Below the pieces are notes generated by a model. It ran no database searches. It was not told the origin of the DNA and saw only the letters and a program-made list of their open reading frames with translations. From Spirochaetaceae bacterium (GTDB lineage Bacteria; Spirochaetota; Spirochaetia; Treponematales; Rectinemataceae), in the NCBI GenBank assembly GCA_026418115.1, contig JAOABY010000001.1, forward strand, positions 1 to 64,000: DNA of 64,000 bases, read 5' to 3'. This document shows positions 38,663-48,263 of the stretch, piece by piece. The position numbers and the translations under genes were made by a program. Every line of letters starts with the position of its first letter. Position 1 is the stretch's first letter.

Positions 38663-40567
38663 TCATTTTTCGTCGTCAACTACCTTGTAATCAACATCAT
38701 CGGCATTCTTCTCGCCCTGGTTGTCAGCACCCTGAGCAGCCGACTGCTGGCCTGCTCCCTGGGCTGAAGCGTGCTTGTAGAGTTCCTCTGAAAGGCGATA
38801 GGAAGCCTGCTTGAGAGCCTCGGTCTTCTGCTTAATAAGGTTGACATCCTTGCCGTCCATAACCGATTTCAGATCCGCGATGGCGCTTTCGACGGCAGAT
38901 TTTTCTGCGCTGCCAATCTTGTCACCGACTTCCTTGAGCGCTTTCTCAGTTGTATAGATGAGGGAATCCGCTTCATTGCGGGCATCGATGCGCTCTCGCT
39001 CCCGGCGATCCTCTTCGGCATGAGCTTCTGCTTCCTTCACCATGCGATCAATATCGGCCTCGCTCAGGCCGCTGGAAGCCTCAATCCTGATTTTCTGCTC
39101 CTTGCCGGTGCCAAGGTCCTTGGCAGACACATGCACGATACCATTCGCATCAATATCGAAGGTAACCTCGATCTGAGGCACGCCACGCGGTGCGGGTGGA
39201 ATACCGACCAGGTCGAAGCGGCCAAGTGTCCTGTTCTGGCTGGCCATCTCGCGCTCACCCTGGAGCACATGGATGGATACGGCGGTCTGACCGTCAGCCG
39301 CAGTCGAGAAGATCTGACTCTTGCGGCAGGGGATGGTGGTATTGCGCGGGATCAGCCTGGTGAATACACCGCCGAGGGTCTCGATACCAAGCGAGAGTGG
39401 GGTAACATCAAGCAGAAGCACATCCTTGACCTCGCCGCCGAGTATGCCGCCCTGGATTGCCGCACCGATGGCCACAGCTTCATCGGGGTTCACTCCCTTT
39501 GAGGGCTCCTTGCCGAAAATCTCACGGACAATCTGCTGCACCCTGGGGATGCGAGTGGAGCCGCCCACCAGAATGACCTCATCAATCTGCGCAGCAGTAA
39601 GACCGGCATCGGCCAGAGCCTTCATGCACGGCTCACGAGTGCGCTCGATGAGATCCATGCACATCTGTTCAAAGCGGGCGCGTGTAAGTGTCTTCTGGAG
39701 ATGCTTCGGACCAGTGGCATCTGCCGTAATGAAGGGCAGATTGATCTCGGTCTGCATCATGTTGGAGAGCTCGATCTTTGCCTTTTCGGAGGCTTCGCGG
39801 AGGCGCTGCAGTGCCATGCGATCCTGGCTGAGATCAATGCCTGTATCATTCTTGAACTCATCGATGAGCCACTGCATGATGCGGCGATCGAAATCGTCAC
39901 CACCGAGGTGCGTGTCGCCATTGGTCGACTTGACCTCGAACACGCCTTCGCCAAGCTCGAGGATCGAGATATCAAAGGTACCGCCGCCGAGGTCGTATAC
40001 GGCGATGGTTTTTTCCTTCTTCTGGTCCTTGTTGAAGCCATATGCAAGGCTGGCGGCAGTGGGCTCGTTGATGATTCGCTTTACTTCGAGTCCTGCGATC
40101 CTGCCGGCATCCTTGGTTGCCTGGCGCTGCGCGTCATTGAAATATGCTGGCACCGTGATGACAGCCTCGGTGACGGTTTCACCGAGATAGTCCTCGGCAG
40201 TCTTCTTCATTTTCTGAAGAATGAAGGCGCTGATCTCCTGTGGGCTGTACAGCTTGCCGCCAGCCTCGACACGGACATCATTGCCGTTGTCGATGACCTT
40301 GTACGGCACCATCTTGATTTCCTGCTGGACCTCACCATACCGACGGCCCATGAATCGCTTGATGGAGTAGATGGTGTTCTCCGCATTGGTAATCATCTGG
40401 TTCTTGGCTGGCTGGCCTACCACGCGTTCTCCCTTGGCAGTGAATCCGACAATGGATGGTGTAGTGCGCTGGCCTTCCGAATTTGCAATCACGACAGGCT
40501 CGCCACCTTCCATGACAGCCACGCAGGAATTCGTAGTTCCAAGATCAATGCCGATTATTCTTCCCAT
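38663..40567 (-). CDS. dnaK: chaperone DnaK (Hsp70)
   Basis: [44 protein letters not shown]; 634 aa. Confidence 0.98.
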   Translation of the reverse strand: MGRIIGIDLGTTNSCVAVMEGGEPVVIANSEGQRTTPSIVGFTAKGERVVGQPAKNQMITNAENTIYSIKRFMGRRYGEVQQEIKMVPYKVIDNGNDVRVEAGGKLYSPQEISAFILQKMKKTAEDYLGETVTEAVITVPAYFNDAQRQATKDAGRIAGLEVKRIINEPTAASLAYGFNKDQKKEKTIAVYDLGGGTFDISILELGEGVFEVKSTNGDTHLGGDDFDRRIMQWLIDEFKNDTGIDLSQDRMALQRLREASEKAKIELSNMMQTEINLPFITADATGPKHLQKTLTRARFEQMCMDLIERTREPCMKALADAGLTAAQIDEVILVGGSTRIPRVQQIVREIFGKEPSKGVNPDEAVAIGAAIQGGILGGEVKDVLLLDVTPLSLGIETLGGVFTRLIPRNTTIPCRKSQIFSTAADGQTAVSIHVLQGEREMASQNRTLGRFDLVGIPPAPRGVPQIEVTFDIDANGIVHVSAKDLGTGKEQKIRIEASSGLSEADIDRMVKEAEAHAEEDRRERERIDARNEADSLIYTTEKALKEVGDKIGSAEKSAVESAIADLKSVMDGKDVNLIKQKTEALKQASYRLSEELYKHASAQGAGQQSAAQGADNQGEKNADDVDYKVVDDEK

Positions 40568-40626
40568 ATTGCAGTCTCCTTGCTGTTCATCTTCTAAAAT
40601 ATCGAAAATGCCTCATACAAAGCAAA

Positions 40627-41406
40627 TCACGCATCTGGAGAGGCGGAAGTATCCGCATCACCGGGTGCCGACTCAGGTTCAGCCACGCTTGCCGGCTCCT
40701 CTTTCGAAGCTGAAGGCGCAGGTGCAGAAGGCGCCGGCATGGTCACCTTGACCTTTGCCGAGCGTACCACCCTGTCATGCAGCTTGTACCCAGGCAGGAA
40801 TTCTTCATCCACCATTGGCTCGGCGACATTTCCCGGCACGGCAAACATCGCTTCGTGCAGATTGGGGTCGAACACCTGTCCCTTGGAGACATAGCGCTTC
40901 AGTCCATATTTATTCTCGAGAAGATTCGAAAGATGGCGACGAATCATCTCGATACCCTCAACCACCGACGCGATATCGGTTGCCGCTCTAGATGCGTCGA
41001 TGGAACGGTCGAAATCATCAAGAATGCCGACAAGATCTACGAGTAAGGCAGAAACGGCGTATTTCTGAGCCTCCTCCTTCTCGCGCGCCATTCTCTTGCG
41101 GAAATTCACCTGTTCCGCAAGCGTACGCATGTACTTGTCCCTGATCTCCTCAATCTCGGTCTTGAGTCGCGCAATCTGATCATTGGCAGCCTCAAGACGT
41201 TCTTCAACGGAAGGTTCAGCAGATGCTCCGGTTCCAGCCTGGAAGGTTTCTGTCTGGCTGGGACCTGCAGCAGTTTCGGCGGCAGGCGAAAGACCGCCTT
41301 CCGGCGGCATTGCGGAGGTCTCCTGCTGAGGCTCTGAATCCGGATGAGTCTGATCATGCTTGCCGTGTTCAGGCGAGGCATGTTCGTGATGTGCATGTCT
41401 GGACAT
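40627..41406 (-). CDS. grpE: nucleotide exchange factor GrpE
   Basis: RDKYMRTLAEQVNFRKRMAREKEEAQKYA..., FDPNLHEAMFAVPG; operon with dnaK-dnaJ. Confidence 0.93.
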   Translation of the reverse strand: MSRHAHHEHASPEHGKHDQTHPDSEPQQETSAMPPEGGLSPAAETAAGPSQTETFQAGTGASAEPSVEERLEAANDQIARLKTEIEEIRDKYMRTLAEQVNFRKRMAREKEEAQKYAVSALLVDLVGILDDFDRSIDASRAATDIASVVEGIEMIRRHLSNLLENKYGLKRYVSKGQVFDPNLHEAMFAVPGNVAEPMVDEEFLPGYKLHDRVVRSAKVKVTMPAPSAPAPSASKEEPASVAEPESAPGDADTSASPDA

Positions 41407-41606
41407 TGTTCACCTTGCTTCGATGGTATTGTGGTGCGTTCCTGCTAAAAATAATCATGAACATCGGTATCGTCAATATAGGTTTTTCAATCGCCTGCAA
41501 GCATTTTACAGGATTTGTCATCATTTGAAAAAGCAGCGGATCTCGATGAGCGAGCGCCTGCACTTGACTTTCAGTCTGAGTACTTTACATTTATCAGTAG
41601 AGGAGG

Positions 41607-42968
41607 TTGAGCTTGCAGTCGCAGCGTACATCACTTGTGCAGGAGCAACAGCTCAAACTCAATCCACGAATGATTCAGGCCTTGCGCCTCCTTGCGCTCC
41701 CCCTTCTCGATCTGTCGGAAGAAATCAGGCAGGAGCTTGAAGAAAACCCCGCACTCGAACTGGTTGAAGACGGTGCGTCCGTTTCGCTGGATACCCTCGA
41801 ATCCGAGCGTGAGCAGGCAGAATCCGACCACGAAAGCCTCTATGATGGTGAATATTCCGATTCTTCCTATGATGGGAATATGGCGGCCGGCTCGGATCGC
41901 ATGGCGTTCCTCCAGCAGGCTATAGCATCAGAGGAAACACTTCAGCAGCATCTTCTCTCGCAGCTTGGTCTGCTGCCTCTGGATGATGAGGAAATGGTTA
42001 TTGCCTCAAGGCTGATCCAGAACCTTGACGACAATGGGTTCCATATTCTGCCCCCTGAAGAACTCTGCCCAGAATGCCCGCCTGAGCAGCTTGCAAAAAT
42101 ACTCTCCCACCTGCAGCGGCTGGATCCACCCGGCACCTGCACCGCCAATTACCGGGAGAGTCTCATGGTGCAGGCGATGCTTGCTCCAGAAGCTCCCAAA
42201 GGCACGCTTGAAATATTGCGAGATCATTTTTCGGATCTTGAATCTCGGAACCATGCAGTCCTAAGGAAGGCTACCGGTCTGTCCGAAGAAGCAATTTCCG
42301 CTGTGCTCGAATTCATTAGAACGCTACAGCCTTTCCCGGGCCGTGCATTTTCCGGTACAGGCATCCGCTACATTGTGCCGGATCTTGCCATGTGGCTCGA
42401 GGAGGGCGAGATCAGAATCAGACTCAATGATGGTACCATTCCCAAACTTGGCATCAGCCGGCTCTACGAGGAGCTTGCATCCCACACCGTCCGCGGTGAT
42501 GCCGAGAAATTCGCCAGGGAAAATGTGGAGCGAGCCCGCTTCTTCATTGATGCCGTGCGCCGCCGCAATGAAACCCTCCTGAAAACAGCCTATGCCATCG
42601 CTGAACACCAGCAGGATTTCTTCACCATGGGCCCCCGTGGACTGAAACCTCTTACCTTGAAGGAAATCGCAGCCAGAACCGGCATGCATGAAGCAACAGT
42701 CTCACGCATTGTCAATGGCAAATATGCTCAGACTGACTGGGGAGTCATGGAACTCCGCCGCTTCTTTACGAATGCGGTATCACCCAACACCCAAGGCGGC
42801 ACGCTCTCCAAGGAGGCCGTAAAGGCGGAAATCGCAAAAATCCTGGATGAGCTAGCCGGGAAAGGAGCAAAGGTTTCTGACAGGATTCTTGCAGAAATGC
42901 TGCACCAGCGGGGAATCGAGGTTGCCCGCAGGACAGTGGCAAAATACCGCGCCGAACTGGGGCGTTGA
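41607..42968 (+). CDS. rpoN: RNA polymerase sigma-54 factor
   Basis: LKLNPRMIQALRLLALPLLDLSEEIRQELEENPALEL; HEATVSRIVNGKYAQTDWG; RpoN box ARRTVAKYR. TTG start at 41607 or 41613. Confidence 0.95.
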   Translation: MSLQSQRTSLVQEQQLKLNPRMIQALRLLALPLLDLSEEIRQELEENPALELVEDGASVSLDTLESEREQAESDHESLYDGEYSDSSYDGNMAAGSDRMAFLQQAIASEETLQQHLLSQLGLLPLDDEEMVIASRLIQNLDDNGFHILPPEELCPECPPEQLAKILSHLQRLDPPGTCTANYRESLMVQAMLAPEAPKGTLEILRDHFSDLESRNHAVLRKATGLSEEAISAVLEFIRTLQPFPGRAFSGTGIRYIVPDLAMWLEEGEIRIRLNDGTIPKLGISRLYEELASHTVRGDAEKFARENVERARFFIDAVRRRNETLLKTAYAIAEHQQDFFTMGPRGLKPLTLKEIAARTGMHEATVSRIVNGKYAQTDWGVMELRRFFTNAVSPNTQGGTLSKEAVKAEIAKILDELAGKGAKVSDRILAEMLHQRGIEVARRTVAKYRAELGR

Positions 42969-43032
42969 CCGCAGGTCGGCAGCGGAAGCGCAGGGCGTCG
43001 CCCATGCGTCATAAAAATTCCTGGAGGTCTGT

Positions 43033-43326
43033 ATGAAAGTCGACGTTCGTTCCGTGCACTTCGATCTGGGTACTCAGAGCAGGGAATATCTCAACACCAA
43101 ACTCAACAGGATCGATTATGCCAAGGACATGATCGTCGATCTTCTCTTCGTATTCACCAAGGACGCAGGGCAGTTCAGACTCGAAGCGACGGCCAATTTC
43201 AGGTGGGGAAAGCAGGCTCATGTCGTCGAGACTTCGCTGGAGCTCAATCCGGGAATCGATGTGCTGATCGACAAGCTCGAACAGAAGATCGTCAAAGAGA
43301 AGGAAAAAATACAGGAAAAGAAATGA
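43033..43326 (+). CDS. hpf: ribosome hibernation promoting factor (short HPF/RaiA family)
   Basis: 97 aa; position downstream of rpoN; VDVRSVHFDLGTQSREYLNTKLNRIDY.... Confidence 0.8.
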   Translation: MKVDVRSVHFDLGTQSREYLNTKLNRIDYAKDMIVDLLFVFTKDAGQFRLEATANFRWGKQAHVVETSLELNPGIDVLIDKLEQKIVKEKEKIQEKK

Positions 43327-43369
43327 CATGCTGACGGCGCATGACCCGTCAGGTGCGATCATGATTGCA

Positions 43370-43394
43370 GAGGGCCGCCTTCTGGGCGGCCCTC
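43370..43394. terminator. bidirectional terminator-like hairpin
   Basis: GAGGGCCGCC-TTCTG-GGCGGCCCTC between convergent genes. Confidence 0.65.
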
Positions 43395-43412
43395 GCCGTT
43401 GCATGGGTGGTA

Positions 43413-45119
43413 TCAATGCCTGATCAGCACAAACTCCACTCGTCGGTTCTTCCAGCGGTTCTGCTCGTCAGTGAAGCTGAATCGTGGCTCACTCGACCCA
43501 AATCCCTCGATGTAGAGGCGTGAGGGATCAACTCCCATCGATACCAGCATTGCCTGGATCTTGCGGGCTCGAGCAGTCGACAGAGGCCACACTTCCTCAA
43601 GTTCTTCTTTTCGCACCCTGTCAGGAGAGGCACCAATCATCTTTCCCACGTTGTTGGCATGACCTTCGATTCTGATATGGTAATCAGGGTATTTTCTCAG
43701 AATTCTTGCGATCTGCGCCACAACGCGGTAGTTGTTTTCGACAACAGACGCAGGAAGGCCAGCAAAATCAGCATGGTTTGCACGGAAGATCACGGAGGGG
43801 ACACTGATCTTCAATCTGCCTCCTTCCTTGCGGATCAGCAGCCCCGTAGAGAACTTCGCAGAAAGTTCCTGCCGTTCATCCACCTCGTTCCACCATGTGA
43901 ACCTTGCTTGGTAGCCTGTAGCCGACTCTACAGTCACATGCTTCACGTCCCGCCCATCCCATACGATCTGCCAGGGAGGCAATCCCGTACCGCTCCAGTC
44001 GATGAAGAGCCGGGGGTCCTGGTGTCCGGCAGAAGTTTCGGAATCTCCGTTGGGAATCTCAAAGATCTCGAGTTTCCAGCGGCGGACCTTTGTATTCCTT
44101 TCTACATGGAACCTGAAGAACATCAGGTCATCAACACCATCGCCATCAGGCGTAAAGACTGCAGGCTCTACCTTGAATATCATGCTGGCGCTGGGCAGAG
44201 GGGCTCCAGTCACCGCCAGCTGTGCAGACTCGGGCTCTCTCTGTGGAATTTCGGCCTCCAGATATTCCTCAATCGCATGGATCATGGCAGCCATTTCTTC
44301 GGAGCTGATGATTGCCTCTTCTGGTGGAGCCGGGTTTTCATCCAATACTGCTGCTGCTGCCTCCTGTGGCACGGAGACTGCATCCAGGGGCGTGGCTTCC
44401 TCTGCAGGCAGCTGTTCCATGCCTGCAACAGCTGGTACCGGTTCAGATGCATCCTGCGGAACAGGTATCTCTTCGGCGGTCGCTACCTTCTCAACCGGCT
44501 CAGGCTCAGCCAGAGCCTCAGGTGCAGGCAGCTCGATGGGCGGTTCTTCTACCAGGGATACAGGCTGATCGAGTAGAGGTGTTGCTCCTTCCTGGACTTC
44601 GAGGACCGGTTCCTCGGCAGTCTGAGATAACGGCTCCTGACATTCTTCGATGACTTCAGCAAGCTGTTCCTCCAGTGGGGTTTCCTCTGGATGTGGCGCG
44701 ACCTCAGGGGGAGACTCGGCTGCCAGCATTGCAGGCTCTTCAGGTGCAATCTCTTCGGCTGGCTGTATTGCGGCAGGCTCTTGCAGGTTGGGCTCAGGCT
44801 GGATGATTTCATCCTCCACCGCAACAGATGCTGTGGCGAGGATACTTTCTTCCTGCGTAGTGACTGAGGCTGTCGGCTCCGTCTCTTTCACGTCTTCAGC
44901 GGGTGGTGGTGCGGCAGCCACTTCTTCTGCTGGCTGCGTGCTTGCCTGTACCTGCGAAGTCTGAACAGGTTCCGCAGGCTGCATACGTGTCTCTGCAACC
45001 TCTGTCTTCTGAGGCGGCACACGCTCTGCTACTACGAGACGGACATCCGGCGTCGTGCTACAACCAGCAAGCATGTATGTTGCCAGCACAAGGGCCGCAA
45101 CCAGAACTTTTTTCATCAT
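43413..45119 (-). CDS. OmpA-family lipoprotein with long Glu/Pro/Ala-rich region
   Basis: LAGCS lipobox; acidic/proline-rich N-terminal half; C-terminal peptidoglycan-binding IRIEGHANNVG... RARKIQAMLVSMGVDPSRLYIEGFGSSEPRF...NRRVEFVLIR. Confidence 0.85.
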   Translation of the reverse strand: MMKKVLVAALVLATYMLAGCSTTPDVRLVVAERVPPQKTEVAETRMQPAEPVQTSQVQASTQPAEEVAAAPPPAEDVKETEPTASVTTQEESILATASVAVEDEIIQPEPNLQEPAAIQPAEEIAPEEPAMLAAESPPEVAPHPEETPLEEQLAEVIEECQEPLSQTAEEPVLEVQEGATPLLDQPVSLVEEPPIELPAPEALAEPEPVEKVATAEEIPVPQDASEPVPAVAGMEQLPAEEATPLDAVSVPQEAAAAVLDENPAPPEEAIISSEEMAAMIHAIEEYLEAEIPQREPESAQLAVTGAPLPSASMIFKVEPAVFTPDGDGVDDLMFFRFHVERNTKVRRWKLEIFEIPNGDSETSAGHQDPRLFIDWSGTGLPPWQIVWDGRDVKHVTVESATGYQARFTWWNEVDERQELSAKFSTGLLIRKEGGRLKISVPSVIFRANHADFAGLPASVVENNYRVVAQIARILRKYPDYHIRIEGHANNVGKMIGASPDRVRKEELEEVWPLSTARARKIQAMLVSMGVDPSRLYIEGFGSSEPRFSFTDEQNRWKNRRVEFVLIRH

Positions 45120-45262
45120 GCCCCCGCATTGTCAGGGTTGACGTACTTTTCGCGTACGTCCTTGTAAGTAGTATACATGGATTACCAGCAGTATCGCAAC
45201 ATTGCCACCAGCCTCTTTCCCTGATCATTTACGCTCGCCTGCAAAAAGTGTAGAATTGCTTC

Positions 45263-46261
45263 GTGATCGAAAAGGAACCGGCCAATTTCACCGTTCTCGA
45301 CCTCCTCAGTCTTGAGCTCAAGGAACAGAATGATCTGCGCCTGCGCTGCGTTGCAGGCCGTGCAGGTCTTACCCGGGAAATCCCGGTGCCCGATCTCAAC
45401 CGTCCTGGCCTCGCTCTTGCAGGGTTCTATGAATCCTTCGGCTGGGAACGTCTGCAGGTATTCGGACGAGGTGAAACTGCTTTTCTGAAGAAGCTGGAAC
45501 GGGACGGTCTGGATGTTGAGGCCTATGCGACCTTCTTTTCCTACAAGATCCCCTGCTGCATCTTCACCAATAACCTTGACCCGGGCGAGCGATTTCTTCA
45601 GGCTGCAGAAAATGCCGGATGCCCTGTGCTGATCACCGACCTCAATTCCAGCGAATTCTCTCTCAGGCTTATCCGTGTTCTGCACGACATTTTTGCGCCA
45701 AAGACCATCATGCATGGTGTACTGGTTGAGGTGTTCGGCATCGGCATTCTGCTGGTGGGCGATTCGGGCGTCGGCAAGAGCGAGACAGCCCTCGAACTCA
45801 TTGAACGCGGCCATCGCCTTGTCGCTGATGACGTAGTCGAGATACGCTGCCTCAATGGCACGGTACTGATGGGTCAGGGCACCAACAAGGTAGTCGGCCA
45901 TCACATGGAAATAAGGGGTCTGGGAATCATCAATGTCACACACCTTTTTGGTGTAGGCGCCATCCGCGACAAGAAACAGATTCAGCTTGTCTGCCAGCTC
46001 GAAGACTGGGATCCCAACAAGGTATATGACAGGATAGGCATGGACGAGCTCACTGCCGAAATACTTGGAGTCAAGGTTCCCAAACTCGAAATCCCTGTGA
46101 AGCCTGGCCGCAACATTCCCATCATCATTGAAACCGCCGCCATGAATGAGCGGCTCAAGAAAATGGGTTACCACAGCGCAAAGGAATTCAACCAGAATAT
46201 CATGCGATGGCTCGAGAGCGAGTCCGCTCGCACCATGTATTTTTCCCGTGACGATTACTGA
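45263..46261 (+). CDS. hprK: HPr kinase/phosphorylase
   Basis: GIGILLVGDSGVGKSETALELIERGHRLVADDVVEI; GTG start. Confidence 0.95.
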   Translation: MIEKEPANFTVLDLLSLELKEQNDLRLRCVAGRAGLTREIPVPDLNRPGLALAGFYESFGWERLQVFGRGETAFLKKLERDGLDVEAYATFFSYKIPCCIFTNNLDPGERFLQAAENAGCPVLITDLNSSEFSLRLIRVLHDIFAPKTIMHGVLVEVFGIGILLVGDSGVGKSETALELIERGHRLVADDVVEIRCLNGTVLMGQGTNKVVGHHMEIRGLGIINVTHLFGVGAIRDKKQIQLVCQLEDWDPNKVYDRIGMDELTAEILGVKVPKLEIPVKPGRNIPIIIETAAMNERLKKMGYHSAKEFNQNIMRWLESESARTMYFSRDDY

Positions 46262-46291
46262 CAGCAACGGAGACCAACTGGAGCAGCAGGT

Positions 46292-46564
46292 ATGGTAGAA
46301 GCAGAAACCACAATCAAAAACCGGGCTGGCATCCATGCCCGACCTTCGGCTCTCATCGCACAAACCGCGGTCAAGTTCGCCTCTCGCATCTACCTTGAGA
46401 AGGCCGGCAACCGTATCAATGCAAAGTCAATCATGGGCATTATTACGCTGGCAGCCAGTTTCGGCACCAGAATCAAGATAATTGCCGAGGGTCCCGATGA
46501 ACAGCAGGCAGTCGACGCAATCAAGGCACTTTTCGAGTCGGGATTCAATGAAGAACTGGGCTGA
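46292..46564 (+). CDS. ptsH: phosphocarrier protein HPr
   Basis: NRAGIHARPSALIAQ (His-15 region), INAKSIMGI (Ser-46 region). Confidence 0.95.
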   Translation: MVEAETTIKNRAGIHARPSALIAQTAVKFASRIYLEKAGNRINAKSIMGIITLAASFGTRIKIIAEGPDEQQAVDAIKALFESGFNEELG

Positions 46565-46592
46565 TGCTCTTGTGCAGGACAGCAGCCTTTGA

Positions 46593-46605
46593 TGTATACT
46601 ATACA
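46593..46605. promoter_or_regulatory. palindrome, candidate LexA operator overlapping a -10-like element
   Basis: TGTATA-C-TATACA, 18 bp before the lexA start codon. Confidence 0.45.
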
Positions 46606-46622
46606 CAAGGCAGGAATCAGGC

Positions 46623-47225
46623 ATGAAAGAGCTCACGGCGCGACAGCAGCAAGTGCTTGACTTCATTCGCAACTACATCGAACAGAATTCCTTTCCTCCC
46701 ACCGTTCGCGAGACTGCGCGTGCCTTTCACATTTCCATCAAAGGCGCGTACGATCATCTCAAAGCGCTGGAGAAAAAGGGGCTCATCAAGACCAGGGACC
46801 GCCGATCCCGTTCGATCGAGCTGGTCTCGGGATGCCCTGGAGATAGTGCTGTCGCACAGATCCCGCTCATAGGTGAAATTGCGGCAGGCCGCCCAATTTT
46901 CGCTGAAGAGAATTTTGAGCGAGTGATCCAGATACCTGCAGAAATGCTGAATTCTACAAGACCCCATTTTGCCCTGCGCGTAAAAGGCGACAGCATGATC
47001 GGCGCAGGAATCATGTCCGGCGATCTTGCCATCATCGAGCAGACTGACAGCGCCAGAAATGGCGAAATCATCGTCGCCCTTCTCGACGATGCCGCCACAC
47101 TCAAGCGCTACTTCAAGGAACAGAACCGCATCCGGCTCCAGGCGGAAAACCCACACTATCCGCCTCTATACACTCAGGACCTGCGGATACTCGGCCGCCT
47201 GACGGGCATTGTCAGGAGATACTGA
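46623..47225 (+). CDS. lexA: LexA repressor
   Basis: MKELTARQQQVLDFIRNYIEQNSFPPTVRE; VKGDSMIGAGIMSGDLAIIE; self-cleavage serine/lysine region. Confidence 0.95.
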   Translation: MKELTARQQQVLDFIRNYIEQNSFPPTVRETARAFHISIKGAYDHLKALEKKGLIKTRDRRSRSIELVSGCPGDSAVAQIPLIGEIAAGRPIFAEENFERVIQIPAEMLNSTRPHFALRVKGDSMIGAGIMSGDLAIIEQTDSARNGEIIVALLDDAATLKRYFKEQNRIRLQAENPHYPPLYTQDLRILGRLTGIVRRY

Positions 47226-47229
47226 TCCC

Positions 47230-48261
47230 ATGCCAGCTCCCTCACCGGTCTATATTCTGGCAGGCCCGGAAACCGGCCTCAAGGACAGTTTTGTTGCCGA
47301 AGTGCTCGCTGCGGTTCGTGCTGATGGCGAGCCGGACTTCTACAGGCTGTATGCGGACGACACTCCGCCCTCCTCTCTTGCGGCAATGCTCAGAAATGGC
47401 TCGCTCTTTGCATCCTGGATCGTAATCGAGTATCGCAATGTCGACCAGCTCTCAAAGAAGGAAGATATCCAGGTGCTTGCCGACTATTGTAGCCAGCCTG
47501 CCGACCACACCATCCTCCTGCTCGAAACCGATGGCTATGGAGTACCCAAACCAATCGAGGCCAAAGTGCCGGCCAGCTGCCGCAAGACCTTCTTCGAAAT
47601 GTTCGAGAGCGAGCTGGGTGGATGGATCAGACGGACCCTGCGTTCATCAGGCATCGACATTGATGATGCAGCAGTCGAGAGCATACTCGAGCTGGTGCCA
47701 CATGAGAGTTCCGCACTCAATGCAGCCTGCCTCGTGCTCAGCTCAAGTTTTCCACCTGGCTCGAGGCTCGGCGCAGATGATGTCGAGAAGGCCATTACCC
47801 ATTCAAGACCTGAAGATGCATTCAGTCTCTTTGCCCGCATTGCCGAGGGAGATCTTGCTGCAGCACTGTCTGCGCTCGATGCCGTGCTCGACGACCGCAA
47901 GGGAGACGCAAACCAGATCATAGCTGCACTGGTATGGAGTTTCCGGCGTCTGCTGCGGATTCATGAAGCTGTCGATGCAGGCGAACGCTTCGAGGATGTG
48001 TGCCTGCGTGAACAGGCGCGTTCAAAAACCGCCCAGCGCCAGCTCAGGGAGGCGCTCCGTCGTTATGAACACAGGGACTGCCTCAGGATCATTACTGCTC
48101 TGTCAGAGACGGAAGCTTTTCTGCGCACCAATGGTGCCGCTCCTTCGCGACAGATTCTCCAGCTCCTCGTTGATGCCATCGTGACGAGGAAGGGAGCCGG
48201 CCTGCCGTTCGCCGGGTGGACAGCAGAGGGCTTCTACCCTTATCTTCAATCCCAGGAATGA
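47230..48261 (+). CDS. holA: DNA polymerase III subunit delta
   Basis: PVYILAGPETGLKDSFVAEVL...; AAA+ delta architecture; 343 aa. Confidence 0.75.
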   Translation: MPAPSPVYILAGPETGLKDSFVAEVLAAVRADGEPDFYRLYADDTPPSSLAAMLRNGSLFASWIVIEYRNVDQLSKKEDIQVLADYCSQPADHTILLLETDGYGVPKPIEAKVPASCRKTFFEMFESELGGWIRRTLRSSGIDIDDAAVESILELVPHESSALNAACLVLSSSFPPGSRLGADDVEKAITHSRPEDAFSLFARIAEGDLAAALSALDAVLDDRKGDANQIIAALVWSFRRLLRIHEAVDAGERFEDVCLREQARSKTAQRQLREALRRYEHRDCLRIITALSETEAFLRTNGAAPSRQILQLLVDAIVTRKGAGLPFAGWTAEGFYPYLQSQE

Positions 48262-48263
48262 TC

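Noticed and set aside
39321-40597. 289- and 298-aa plus-strand ORFs opposite dnaK
   Set aside because: Antisense shadow ORFs caused by codon bias in dnaK; Ser/Arg-rich or compositionally odd translations.
45182-46363. 393-aa minus-strand ORF opposite hprK and ptsH
   Set aside because: Antisense to two confidently assigned genes; no domain or SD support.
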